DNA from: Pseudomonas fluorescens
GTDB taxonomy: Bacteria; Pseudomonadota; Gammaproteobacteria; Pseudomonadales; Pseudomonadaceae
Assembly: GCF_902497895.1 (NCBI RefSeq)
Contig: NZ_CABVHQ010000054.1
Location: 1 to 40,263, forward strand
DNA: 40,263 nt
Reading direction: 5' to 3'
Made by a program: the position numbers and the translations under genes
In this document: positions 32,280-40,211 of the stretch, piece after piece
Layout of the letters: every line of letters begins with the position of its first letter
Numbering within the stretch: the first letter of the stretch is position 1
Notes under the pieces: generated by a model
The model's database searches: none
Seen by the model: only the letters and a program-made list of their open reading frames with translations
What the model was told of the DNA's origin: nothing

Positions 32280-35200
32280 TCACCCCTTCAAAGGCGCGAA
32301 CAGCGCTTCAATATCACTCTGTTCAAGCTTCCAGCCACCACTCATACCGCCTTCCAGCACCCCGGCGGCCAGGGCTGCCTTTTCCTGTTGCAGCGCCTGT
32401 ATTTTCTCTTCGACGGTACCTCGGGCAATCATCTTGTAAACGAACACCGGCTTGTCCTGGCCAATTCTGTAGGCTCGATCAGTCGCCTGATTTTCCACCG
32501 CCGGGTTCCACCAGGGATCGTAATGAATCACCGTATCGGCGGCAGTCAGGTTCAGGCCGGTTCCGCCAGCTTTGAGACTGATCAAAAACAGCGGAGTCTT
32601 GCCGCTCTGGAAGTCCTTGACCGGGGTGCGTCGATCCGTGGTTTCACCCGTCAGGATCGAGTAGTCGAGGTTACGCTGCCGCAACTCCTGCTCAATCAAT
32701 GCCAGCATCGAGGTGAATTGCGAAAAAAGCAGAATCCGTCGACCTTCGCTGAGTAGCTCTTCAAGCATCTCCATCAGGCTACCTAACTTGCCTGTGCCTG
32801 GACGCGCGGCCTTGGCCGTTGAAGCTGTTTTCACCAGTCGCAAATCGCAGCAGACTTGGCGCAGCTTGAGCAGCGCTTCAAGAATGATGATCTGGCTACG
32901 CCCAACACCATGACGGTTGATTTCGTCGCGGACTTTTTTGTCCATGGCGACGCGCACGGTTTCGTAGACATCCCGCTGGGTGTCGCTCAAATCAACCCAA
33001 TGCACAATTTCGGTTTTTGGCGGTAGCTCGCGAGCCACCTGCTCTTTCTTGCGCCGCAGCAGGAAAGGTTTTATTCGGGCCGTCAGCTGCTGCATACGCT
33101 CGCTGTTGCCATGCTTTTCGATGGGCGTGCGGTAATTGCGATTGAAAGTTTTGCTGTCACCGAGCCAGCCCGGCAGCAGAAAATGGAACAATGACCACAG
33201 TTCGCCGAGGTGATTTTCCAAGGGCGTGCCAGACAGGCATAAACGCTGCCGAGCCTCTAACTGTCGAGCCGCTTGAGCGGCTTTACTGGCAGGATTTTTA
33301 ATATTTTGAGCTTCGTCCAGAATCAACAGATCCCACACTTGCTGCTGCAGAACCTCCAGGTCACGCGGCAGCAGCGCGTAGGTGGTCAAGACCAGGTCGT
33401 ACTCTGCCAGACTGGCAAAGTCTTTCTGACGGTTGGACCCGTGGAGTGCCAGCACCTTGAGCTGGGGCGTGAAGCGCGCTGCCTCGTCGAGCCAGTTGGG
33501 AATCAAACTGGTGGGCATGACTGCCAGGGCTGGGCTCCCGAGGCGCTTAGCCTGTTTCTCGCAGAGCAGGTGAGCCAGGGTTTGCAAGGTTTTACCCAGC
33601 CCCATGTCGTCACCGAGAATGCCGCCAACTTCCAGTTCGCGCAGGGTCTGCATCCAGTTCAACCCCTCGAGCTGATATTCTCGAAGCGTCGCATCAAGAC
33701 TGGCTGGCGCCGAAACCTGGATGTGAGTCGACTCACGCAGACGTTTGGCGAAAGCCCGTAGTCGCTCACCACCCTGCCAGACCAGCGGCAAACCTTCCAG
33801 CTCACTCAGCCGCGCCGCGTCGGGCGCACTCATACGCAACGAAGTGCCGTTGTGCTCAGCCAGATACAACTCGCCCAGGGTAGCCATCAATGGCTTGATC
33901 CGGCCATAAGGCAGCGCGACCTTTGCCCCGGACCTGCCGGCGGATTGCCCGCCATGGAGATCGGTCAGCAGGTAGTCGTCGTCCGCGCGCTGCGCAAGGT
34001 AATCCGGATTCAATAGCTGCGGGCTGCCGCGCAACAGGTGCAGGATGATCGGCAACAAAGCATGACGCTCGCCATTCACCACAATACCCAGTTCGAGATC
34101 GAACCATTCACGCCCGGACGACTCTTCAATGTCGGCGTACCAATCCTCCACGGGGCGCAGATCAAATTCAAAACCCTTGGCGATCTCGATGTGCCAATTG
34201 GCCGCGCGCAAGGCCGGTATGCCGGTATGAACGAAATCGAACCAGGCCTGATCATCCGCAAAGCCAAACATCTCGCCAGCGCTATCGGGCAACGCCTGGC
34301 TTTTGCCCGTAGCTTTTTTCAAGCCGGTTTTCTGCAAGACTTGAAGCAAGGCTTTTTCGGCAGCGGGCTTGCGCTGAATGCGCAGGGTTTCAGTGCCGGA
34401 CAGCACCATGAGCGCTTTGGATTTTTTGTCCGTCACCAAGTGTCCGTCATAGCTGAACGTCAACGCCGCACGGTGTTCGAATTGCTGCTGCATACGCCGC
34501 GTTTCATGTACATAGCCAGTAAAACCGTGGCTGCCCAAGGTCAGATACGCCTGCGGCTCGAGGTCGTCGATCAGACGTTCGGTCAGTGCTTGCGGAGCGG
34601 GAGCCGCCTTGTTCAAAGCACTCAGGCGGTGGCTGAACTGCAGCACCTGACGGGCAGGAATTTCCGGTGCAAGGGATAAATGACAGGCTAACTTATCGTC
34701 CAGCAGGTGCAGTACAACCCCTAGCTCACCTCGGGTCCGATCCAGATAATGCAGAGGTTCCAGGGGCAATACCGCCTCCAGCGCCTGCCCGGCACTGAGC
34801 CATTGCGGACGATAATTGCCGTTGGCTTGTTCAGCCCAAATAAAGTCCGCTGGCCGTTGCGCGCCAGCCGACAATGGCTGCGATTGTTCAAAATCGAGAA
34901 ACAGCCGTGAAGTCTGCAGTGCCAGCTCGAGAATTTCCGCCCCGCCGCGCCCTTGCAAGGGATAACCACTGAGGAAGGAGTGAGAGCGACCCGCTACCAT
35001 CAGCCTGGCGATTCGCAGATCCTGCTCGGAAAGGTAACCCGGCTCGCGAGCCAGCGTATCCGCCATTGAGTACAACAGCTTTATGTCCCGCAGCGCGCCG
35101 TCCTTGAGCTGACGCGCCCTGTATACCTCCAGCACCCACTGGCCAAGGCTGCGGCTCCCCTCGAGCTTGTACACGAGTCGGGTACCCGTGCCTTTGACCG

Positions 35201-35588
35201 GATCGGCTTCGCGGTCTTGATCGGCAATCTGCTGGAGCCATTGCTCAAGCTCACGATTGAGCCGGACCTCGGCAGAGGCGCCCAGCGCTTGAACAGAGGT
35301 CTCTTGCAGGTGAAACATGACCGCCGCGCAATGCTTGCAATCGACCACGACCGGGCACGAACAATAGCATTCGAGCAGGTATTCGCCCACCGGATCGCCA
35401 TTGAATTGGATGTGCTGCTCGTAGACATTTGCGGCCGAACCTCGGCAGGCTGCGATAACGCCATCCCCGTCGGCACTGATTATCTCTACTCGCCGCTCCT
35501 GCGCATACTTGCGGCCCCGTTCGAGGGTGGACTGGCTGAATTCTTCAACCCAGGGAAGTTCGAAAATGTGCTGGAGATGGGTTGGCAT
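32280..35588 (-). CDS. SWIM zinc-finger SNF2-family DNA helicase/translocase (1102 residues)
   Basis: A paralogue of the 896-residue protein at 27087. The SWIM finger is Cys76-x-Cys78, Cys84-x-His86 (CSCPVVVDCKHCA). About 200 extra residues follow it (from about 100 to 310) and account for the length difference; they match nothing I recognise. The shared middle region contains LAQRADDDYLLT-type sequence. The SNF2 ATPase has GGILGDDMGLGKT near 652, LLILDEAQNIKNP, LSGTPLENHLGELWSLF, SLKAGGTGLNLTAAD and ATDRAYRIGQDKPV. All motifs are intact. It reads in the same direction as mtnP, 80 bases after its stop, and towards brnTA. It lies wholly between the two mtnP copies, so it arrived with that segment. 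Confidence 0.88.
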   Translation of the reverse strand: MPTHLQHIFELPWVEEFSQSTLERGRKYAQERRVEIISADGDGVIAACRGSAANVYEQHIQFNGDPVGEYLLECYCSCPVVVDCKHCAAVMFHLQETSVQALGASAEVRLNRELEQWLQQIADQDREADPVKGTGTRLVYKLEGSRSLGQWVLEVYRARQLKDGALRDIKLLYSMADTLAREPGYLSEQDLRIARLMVAGRSHSFLSGYPLQGRGGAEILELALQTSRLFLDFEQSQPLSAGAQRPADFIWAEQANGNYRPQWLSAGQALEAVLPLEPLHYLDRTRGELGVVLHLLDDKLACHLSLAPEIPARQVLQFSHRLSALNKAAPAPQALTERLIDDLEPQAYLTLGSHGFTGYVHETRRMQQQFEHRAALTFSYDGHLVTDKKSKALMVLSGTETLRIQRKPAAEKALLQVLQKTGLKKATGKSQALPDSAGEMFGFADDQAWFDFVHTGIPALRAANWHIEIAKGFEFDLRPVEDWYADIEESSGREWFDLELGIVVNGERHALLPIILHLLRGSPQLLNPDYLAQRADDDYLLTDLHGGQSAGRSGAKVALPYGRIKPLMATLGELYLAEHNGTSLRMSAPDAARLSELEGLPLVWQGGERLRAFAKRLRESTHIQVSAPASLDATLREYQLEGLNWMQTLRELEVGGILGDDMGLGKTLQTLAHLLCEKQAKRLGSPALAVMPTSLIPNWLDEAARFTPQLKVLALHGSNRQKDFASLAEYDLVLTTYALLPRDLEVLQQQVWDLLILDEAQNIKNPASKAAQAARQLEARQRLCLSGTPLENHLGELWSLFHFLLPGWLGDSKTFNRNYRTPIEKHGNSERMQQLTARIKPFLLRRKKEQVARELPPKTEIVHWVDLSDTQRDVYETVRVAMDKKVRDEINRHGVGRSQIIILEALLKLRQVCCDLRLVKTASTAKAARPGTGKLGSLMEMLEELLSEGRRILLFSQFTSMLALIEQELRQRNLDYSILTGETTDRRTPVKDFQSGKTPLFLISLKAGGTGLNLTAADTVIHYDPWWNPAVENQATDRAYRIGQDKPVFVYKMIARGTVEEKIQALQQEKAALAAGVLEGGMSGGWKLEQSDIEALFAPLKG

Positions 35589-35644
35589 GAACTCAACGCT
35601 TATCAGGAATCAATTCAATCGGCAGTTGCACAACCTATTGGCTG

Positions 35645-35653
35645 CCCCCCCCC
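35645..35653. repeat. Run of nine C between mtnP and the larger SNF2 gene
   Basis: Nine consecutive C residues (G on the minus strand) lie about 57 bases before the SNF2 ATG and 16 bases after the mtnP stop. The tract is in the probable promoter or leader of the helicase gene. Such runs are prone to slippage. Confidence 0.7.
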
Positions 35654-35668
35654 ACCGAAGCTAACAGG

Positions 35669-36412
35669 CTAAACGTTCGCCGCCAACACCCGCGCCAATG
35701 CCGACTTCACCTTGCCCATGCCATCATGCAGCGCCTGCTCGATCTCGGCCATGGTAATGACTGAACCGGACTTGCCCGCTGCCGGGTTCACCACCAGCGC
35801 CAGACAGGCGTAAGCCAGGTCCAGCTCGCGGGCCAGGGCGGCTTCCGGCATGCCGGTCATGCCGACGATGTCGCAACCGTCGCGCTCCAGCCGGGCGATC
35901 TCGGCCACGGTTTCCAGGCGTGGCCCCTGGGTGCAGGCATACACGCCTTGACTGCTGTAGGCGCAGCCCTCAGCGGCCAGCGCGGCAATCAATTGCTCGC
36001 GCAACGGTTCGCTGTAGGGGTAGCTGAAGTCGATGTGGGTGACCTGCTCCAGGTCATTGGCAAAGTAGGTGTGCTCGCGGCCGCTGGTGTAGTCGATCAA
36101 TTGATGAGGCACGCAGAAATGCCCGGTGCCCATCGCCCCATGAATCCCGCCCACCGCGTTGACCGCCAGAATCGCCTCGGCACCTGCCTGCTTCAGCGCC
36201 CAGAGATTGGCCCGGTAGTTCACCTGGTGCGGTGGAAACCGGTGCGGATGGCCGTGGCGCGCCAGGAACAGCACTTCACGCCCGGCGTACTCACCGATCT
36301 GGATGTCCGCCGAAGGCGCGCCATAGGGTGTGTCCAGCGCCAACGACTGGCGAATGCTCAAGCCTTCGAGCTGAGTCAGACCGGTGCCACCGATAATCGC
36401 GTAAACCGTCAT
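35669..36412 (-). CDS. mtnP: S-methyl-5'-thioinosine phosphorylase (MTAP/PNP family)
   Basis: This enzyme splits 5'-methylthioinosine, formed from polyamine by-product methylthioadenosine, into hypoxanthine and methylthioribose-1-phosphate. The P. aeruginosa homologue PA3004 prefers methylthioinosine. The 247-residue protein has YAIIGGTGLTQLEG at the phosphate site, FLARHGHPHRFPPHQVNYRAN, ILAVNAVGGI, QGPRLETVAEIARL and GMTGMPEAALARELDLAYACLALVVN. It follows nagZ by 12 bases and is probably in its operon. Its last 249 bases are duplicated at 31122-31370. Confidence 0.92.
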   Translation of the reverse strand: MTVYAIIGGTGLTQLEGLSIRQSLALDTPYGAPSADIQIGEYAGREVLFLARHGHPHRFPPHQVNYRANLWALKQAGAEAILAVNAVGGIHGAMGTGHFCVPHQLIDYTSGREHTYFANDLEQVTHIDFSYPYSEPLREQLIAALAAEGCAYSSQGVYACTQGPRLETVAEIARLERDGCDIVGMTGMPEAALARELDLAYACLALVVNPAAGKSGSVITMAEIEQALHDGMGKVKSALARVLAANV

Positions 36413-36424
36413 TGCAAAAAGTCC

Positions 36425-37435
36425 TTAATCAATCAGTTGGGCATCTTTGAGCGCGCCAAGGGCCGCCAGCCAGCGTGGGTCCTGGCGGTACTCGGTGCTG
36501 GCGCAGGCCTGGCCGCGCATCCGCGCAATCCGCGCCGACGGTTTGACCTTCAGGCGCTGGGCGGCGCTCAAGGCCAGCTCGGCTGCCGCCCGGTCGTTAC
36601 ACACCAGGCCCATGTCGCAACCGGCCGCCAGCGCCGCCTCGATTCGACTCGCGGCATCGCCGACCACATGCGCGCCGGCCATCGACAGGTCGTCGCTGAA
36701 AATCACCCCGTCGAACTGCAGCTCGCCGCGCAGGATGTCCTGCAACCAACGGCGCGAAAAACCGGCAGGCTGCGAGTCGACCTGCGGATAGATGACGTGG
36801 GCCGGCATCACCGCCGCCAGTTGCTTGCCCAAGCGGGCAAAGGGCACCAGGTCATGGGCGCGAATCTCTTCGAGGCTGCGCTCGTCGGTCGGGATCGCCA
36901 CATGGGAATCGGCCTCCGCCCAGCCGTGGCCGGGAAAGTGCTTGCCGGTGGCGGCCATCCCGGCGCTGTTCATTCCGCGAATGAACGCCCCTGCCAACAA
37001 CGCGGCACGCTCTGGATCACCTTCAAAGGCACGACTGCCGACCACCGCGCTGCGCTGATGGTCCAGATCCAGTACCGGAGCGAAACTCAAGTCCAGGCCA
37101 ACGGCCAGCACTTCAGTCGCCATGAGCCAGCCACACTGCTCCGCCAGGTGCTCGGCATTCGGGTTATCGGCAATCGCCCGCATCGCCGGCAAACGCACGA
37201 AACCCTGGCGCAGTCGCTGCACCCGACCGCCCTCCTGGTCCACTGCCAGCAGCAGGTCCGGGCGCACCGCGCGAATCGCTGCGCTGAGCTCACGGACCTG
37301 GCGCGGATGCTCGATATTACGCGCAAAAATGATCAGGCCGCCCACTTCGGGCTGACGCAACAATTGGCGATCTTCAGCCGTCAGCCAGGTACCGGCGACG
37401 TCCACCATCAAGGAGCCTTGCAGGCCAGAAGTCAT
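36425..37435 (-). CDS. nagZ: Beta-N-acetylhexosaminidase NagZ
   Basis: NagZ is the cytoplasmic family 3 glycosidase that removes N-acetylglucosamine from anhydromuropeptides during peptidoglycan recycling. Its products influence AmpC induction through AmpR in pseudomonads. The 336-residue protein carries LLLAVDQEGGRVQRLR, GKHFPGHGWAEADSHV with the acid/base His on the mobile loop, and VIFSDDLSMAGA with the nucleophile Asp. AAGGA precedes the ATG. A second possible start, Met10, would remove nine residues and fits some relatives. It is followed by mtnP. Confidence 0.95.
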   Translation of the reverse strand: MTSGLQGSLMVDVAGTWLTAEDRQLLRQPEVGGLIIFARNIEHPRQVRELSAAIRAVRPDLLLAVDQEGGRVQRLRQGFVRLPAMRAIADNPNAEHLAEQCGWLMATEVLAVGLDLSFAPVLDLDHQRSAVVGSRAFEGDPERAALLAGAFIRGMNSAGMAATGKHFPGHGWAEADSHVAIPTDERSLEEIRAHDLVPFARLGKQLAAVMPAHVIYPQVDSQPAGFSRRWLQDILRGELQFDGVIFSDDLSMAGAHVVGDAASRIEAALAAGCDMGLVCNDRAAAELALSAAQRLKVKPSARIARMRGQACASTEYRQDPRWLAALGALKDAQLID

Positions 37436-37625
37436 AGAAAATCCTTAATAACGGCAAGCGCGCGGCACATCATCGATGGCCCAGGCGCAGACGCGCGACC
37501 GCATCGGCACAGGCAATGCCCGGCAAAACAGGGTCGGCGAAGGGGATAGGGAGCAGAGCTAAAACTGCAGTCGGCATGGGCGGCTAGCTTAACGGATGTC
37601 AGCCGCCGCGCCCACCCGCGCGCGG

Positions 37626-38333
37626 TTAAACCTTGGCCACCGAAGAGCTCGACTTGCTGCGCGGCCGTAGCTGAGCGCTGGCCATCTTGTCATCGGTGAC
37701 ACCGGTTTCGGCACGCATGCCGGCCGCCAGAAACGGCACCATCAAGCGCATCACCTGCTCGATCGAAGTATTGACCCCGAAATCGGTCTCGGCAATCGCC
37801 CGCAAGGCCTTGATGCCCGACATGCTAAAGGCTGCGGCACCCAGCATGAAATGCACGCGCCAGAACAGTTCGATCGGTGGAATGCGTGGCGCGGCATCGT
37901 TGACCAGCAGCATGTAGCGACGGAACACCTTGCCGTACATGTCTTCCAGATAACGACGCAAATGCCCCTGGCTCTGACTGAAGGCCAGGCCGAGCAAGCG
38001 CATGAAGATAGAGAGGTCGTTGCCACTGCGCGGCTGCACCACCAGCGCCTGCTCGACGAGGATTTCCAGCAGCTCTTCCAGGCTTGGCTTGTTGTCCGGC
38101 CTGGCCTGGCGCCGCTCGAGCTCGCGATCGAGGCTGATGCAGAAGGGCCCGAGGAACCGTGAGAACACCGCCTGGATCAGGGCTTTTTTCGAGCCGAAAT
38201 GATAGTTCACCGCTGCCAGGTTGACCCCGGCCTTGCTGGTGATCAGCCGCAATGAAGTTTCGGCGAACCCTTTTTCCGCGAACAACTGCTCGGCAGCATC
38301 AAGAATGCGTTCAACGGTTTCCGACTGGGCCAT
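37626..38333 (-). CDS. psrA: TetR-family fatty-acid-responsive regulator PsrA
   Basis: PsrA represses beta-oxidation genes and itself, activates rpoS, and is released by long-chain fatty acids. The N-terminal TetR helix-turn-helix is AAEQLFAEKGFAETSLRLITSKAGVNLAAVNYHFGSKKALI. The C-terminal ligand-binding domain follows (about 80-215). The end (ASAQLRPRSKSSSSVAKV) is a basic, Ser-rich tail. I start at ATG 38333 (235 residues), which has GGAG seven bases upstream; ATG 38351 would add six residues. Two adjacent PsrA boxes lie just before it, and the nagZ and lexA neighbours match P. aeruginosa (PA3005-PA3007). Confidence 0.94.
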   Translation of the reverse strand: MAQSETVERILDAAEQLFAEKGFAETSLRLITSKAGVNLAAVNYHFGSKKALIQAVFSRFLGPFCISLDRELERRQARPDNKPSLEELLEILVEQALVVQPRSGNDLSIFMRLLGLAFSQSQGHLRRYLEDMYGKVFRRYMLLVNDAAPRIPPIELFWRVHFMLGAAAFSMSGIKALRAIAETDFGVNTSIEQVMRLMVPFLAAGMRAETGVTDDKMASAQLRPRSKSSSSVAKV

Positions 38334-38348
38334 GGCTACTCCGCCTGA

Positions 38349-38376
38349 CAAACACTTGTTTGAAACATACGTTTCA
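38349..38376. promoter_or_regulatory. Two adjacent PsrA-binding boxes
   Basis: CAAACACTTGTTTG (38349-38362) and GAAACATACGTTTC (38362-38375) both fit the published PsrA consensus G/C-AAAC-N2-4-GTTT-G/C. They abut at base 38362, 15 bases upstream of the psrA ATG. Autorepression is known for PsrA. Confidence 0.87.
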
Positions 38377-38539
38377 GACTTTGGATTGTCAAGTCTGACT
38401 GTCCGCTTTACGGCCGCCCAGTCACCTATTTAAGCATACCCGCTGACTCTGTAGTCAGTCCCCTGATGCCAGGGTCGCTCTACTGCAATTCGACCGTCCA
38501 GCGGACTCAATAAAAAGGAGGATTGCCAAGCGCGATCCA

Positions 38540-38574
38540 CTGTATATAATCCCAGTCACTGTATAAAAAGACAG
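38540..38574 (+). promoter_or_regulatory. Two LexA (SOS) boxes before lexA
   Basis: CTGTATATAATCCCAG (38540-38555) and CTGTATAAAAAGACAG (38559-38574) match the SOS consensus CTGT-N8-ACAG, the first with one mismatch and the second perfectly. The boxes are 19 bases apart, and the lexA ATG is 11 bases after the second. Confidence 0.92.
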
Positions 38575-38584
38575 AGCGATCGAT

Positions 38585-39193
38585 ATGATAAAACTGACGC
38601 CACGCCAAGCTGAGATTCTGGCCTTTATCAAACGTTGCCTCGACGACAACGGCTACCCGCCAACACGTGCGGAAATCGCTCAGGAACTGGGTTTCAAATC
38701 CCCAAACGCCGCTGAAGAACATCTCAAGGCGCTGGCTCGCAAGGGCGCGATCGAGATGACCCCTGGCGCTTCCCGCGGGATTCGCATTCCCGGCTTCGAA
38801 GCCAGGACCGACGAATCCAGCCTGCCGATCATTGGCCGGGTGGCTGCCGGCGCACCGATTCTCGCCCAGCAGCACATCGAAGAATCCTGCAACATCAACC
38901 CGACCTTCTTCCACCCGCGCGCCGACTACCTGTTGCGCGTACATGGCATGAGCATGAAGGACATCGGCATCTTCGACGGTGACCTGCTCGCCGTGCACAC
39001 CACCCGCGAGGCCCGCAACGGCCAGATCGTGGTCGCACGGATCGGCGACGAAGTCACCGTCAAGCGCTTCAAGCGTGAAGGCAGCAAAGTCTGGCTGATG
39101 GCCGAAAACCCGGAATTCGCCCCAATCGAAGTGAACCTGAAAGATCAGGATCTGGTGATCGAAGGCTTGAGTGTCGGCGTCATTCGCCGCTAA
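38585..39193 (+). CDS. lexA: SOS repressor LexA
   Basis: LexA represses SOS genes and cleaves itself when RecA filaments form. The 202-residue protein has a winged helix (PPTRAEIAQELGFKSPNAAEEHLKAL region), a cleavage site Ala88-Gly89 in GRVAAGAPI, catalytic Ser123 in VHGMSMKD and Lys160 in VTVKRFKR. These positions are offset by four from E. coli, as expected. Two SOS boxes upstream imply autoregulation. sulA follows ten bases later and is probably controlled by the same boxes. Confidence 0.97.
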   Translation: MIKLTPRQAEILAFIKRCLDDNGYPPTRAEIAQELGFKSPNAAEEHLKALARKGAIEMTPGASRGIRIPGFEARTDESSLPIIGRVAAGAPILAQQHIEESCNINPTFFHPRADYLLRVHGMSMKDIGIFDGDLLAVHTTREARNGQIVVARIGDEVTVKRFKREGSKVWLMAENPEFAPIEVNLKDQDLVIEGLSVGVIRR

Positions 39194-39203
39194 AGGAGGC
39201 TTT

Positions 39204-39677
39204 ATGCAGTTCCCACACACACCACAGCATGCGCAACTGCCACTGTTCGAGGCCTTCATGACCCAGCCACTCGCCCCGATCCTCAAGGATGTGGTCGAGT
39301 CGCCCTGGAGCACCGAGCCCGAAGCGTTCAGTGAACTGTCGTTACGCGGTGCGGCCGGGAACTGCCTGAACCTGCTGGCGCCGATTCTCAGGGAGCTGAG
39401 CGAGGATCAGGACGCCCGGTGGCTGACGCTGATCGCCCCGCCACCCAGCCTGACCCAGGCCTGGCTGCGGGATGCCGGGTTGAACCGGGAGCGGATTCTG
39501 CTGTTGCAACCCCGAGGCGCCCAAAGCGCTCAGAAACTGACCTGCGAGGCCCTGCGCCTGGGGCGTAGCCATACGGTGGTCAGCTGGCTCAACCCGTTGA
39601 GCTCCAGCGCGCGGCAACAGTTGATCAGCGCCGCCCGCACAGGGGATGCGCAAAGTCTGAATATTCGTTTGGGGTGA
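39204..39677 (+). CDS. sulA: SOS cell-division inhibitor SulA
   Basis: SulA binds FtsZ and blocks septation during DNA damage. From ATG 39204, preceded by AAAGGAGG, it is 157 residues. The frame is open back into lexA, but no homology lies there. The core (ELSLRGAAGNCLNLLAPILREL, RWLTLIAPPPSLTQAWLRDAGLNRERILLLQP, SHTVVSWLNPLSSSARQQLISAA) is the RecA-like SulA fold seen in the P. aeruginosa protein that was crystallised with FtsZ. Its position ten bases after lexA indicates one operon. Confidence 0.93.
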   Translation: MQFPHTPQHAQLPLFEAFMTQPLAPILKDVVESPWSTEPEAFSELSLRGAAGNCLNLLAPILRELSEDQDARWLTLIAPPPSLTQAWLRDAGLNRERILLLQPRGAQSAQKLTCEALRLGRSHTVVSWLNPLSSSARQQLISAARTGDAQSLNIRLG

Positions 39678-39778
39678 TGAGCAAAGCTACAACGAAACAT
39701 CTGAGTAACGCAGGGCTTCTTCAGAATAGAGAAGCCGATTCGAGGCGATGAATTACACGGAAAAACCGACGAACGGTA

Positions 39779-40012
39779 TCAGTGAAGTACCCGTGACCCC
39801 TCGTCTTTCTCCAATTCGCCTTCGACCAGACGTCCAGCCATCTGCATACCAACGCTCAACATGGCTTTGGCAACTTCCACGTGCTGTCCTTGCAGAAACG
39901 CTTTGGCATCTTCGGAAAAGTCCAAAGTCACCAGAGAACCCTCGTCCTCAGCCCTGCGCAGCTCGATACGGCCGTCAGGCAACTCAACAATTTCTAGAAA
40001 GGACGTTGGCAT
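39779..40012 (-). CDS. Small conserved protein of unknown function (77 residues)
   Basis: An acidic 77-residue protein: MPTSFLEIVELPDGRIELRR, then GSLVTLDFSEDAKAFLQG, ending in a helical GRLVEGELEKDEGSRVLH. The first part looks like a beta-hairpin and the second like an amphipathic helix (VEVAKAMLSVGMQMAGRL). There is no signal peptide. GGAG lies 11 bases before the ATG. A small protein occupies the same place after sulA in P. aeruginosa, as I recall, which supports a real gene. I cannot assign a function. Confidence 0.75.
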   Translation of the reverse strand: MPTSFLEIVELPDGRIELRRAEDEGSLVTLDFSEDAKAFLQGQHVEVAKAMLSVGMQMAGRLVEGELEKDEGSRVLH

Positions 40013-40041
40013 AAAGGTCTGTTCTCCACGAAAGGCCGGTA

Positions 40042-40211
40042 TTGTAGCAGCTGCCGAAGGCTGCGTCCGGCTGCGTTGTAGCAGCTGGCGAAGCCTGCGT
40101 TCGGCTGCGTTGTAGCAGCTGGCGAAGCCTGCGTTCGGCTGCGTTGTAGCAGCTGGCGAAGCCTGCGTTCGGCTGCGTTGTAGCAGCTGGCGAAGCCTGC
40201 GTTCGGCTGCG
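40042..40211. repeat. Five tandem 34-bp REP-like units
   Basis: Units begin TTGTAGCAGCTG at 40042, 40076, 40110, 40144 and 40178. The last four are essentially identical; the first differs (CTGCCGAAGGCTGCGTCC). Each contains GCAGCTGGCGAAGCCTGC, which can fold into a hairpin. The same core occurs as an inverted pair at 30978-31108. There are no spacers between units. The remaining bases to the window end carry no gene. Confidence 0.93.

Noticed and set aside
35948..37549. 533-codon plus-strand open frame over mtnP and nagZ
   Set aside because: It spans two conserved minus-strand genes and their gap, has no ribosome site and no recognisable domain. It is a codon-bias shadow.
39714..39736. Hairpin after sulA as a terminator
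   Set aside because: GGCTTCT and AGAAGCC can pair, but no T-run follows on the plus strand.
40042..40211. Possible CRISPR array
   Set aside because: The 34-bp units are contiguous with no spacers, and there are no cas genes. The core matches a REP-type hairpin seen at 30978-31108.
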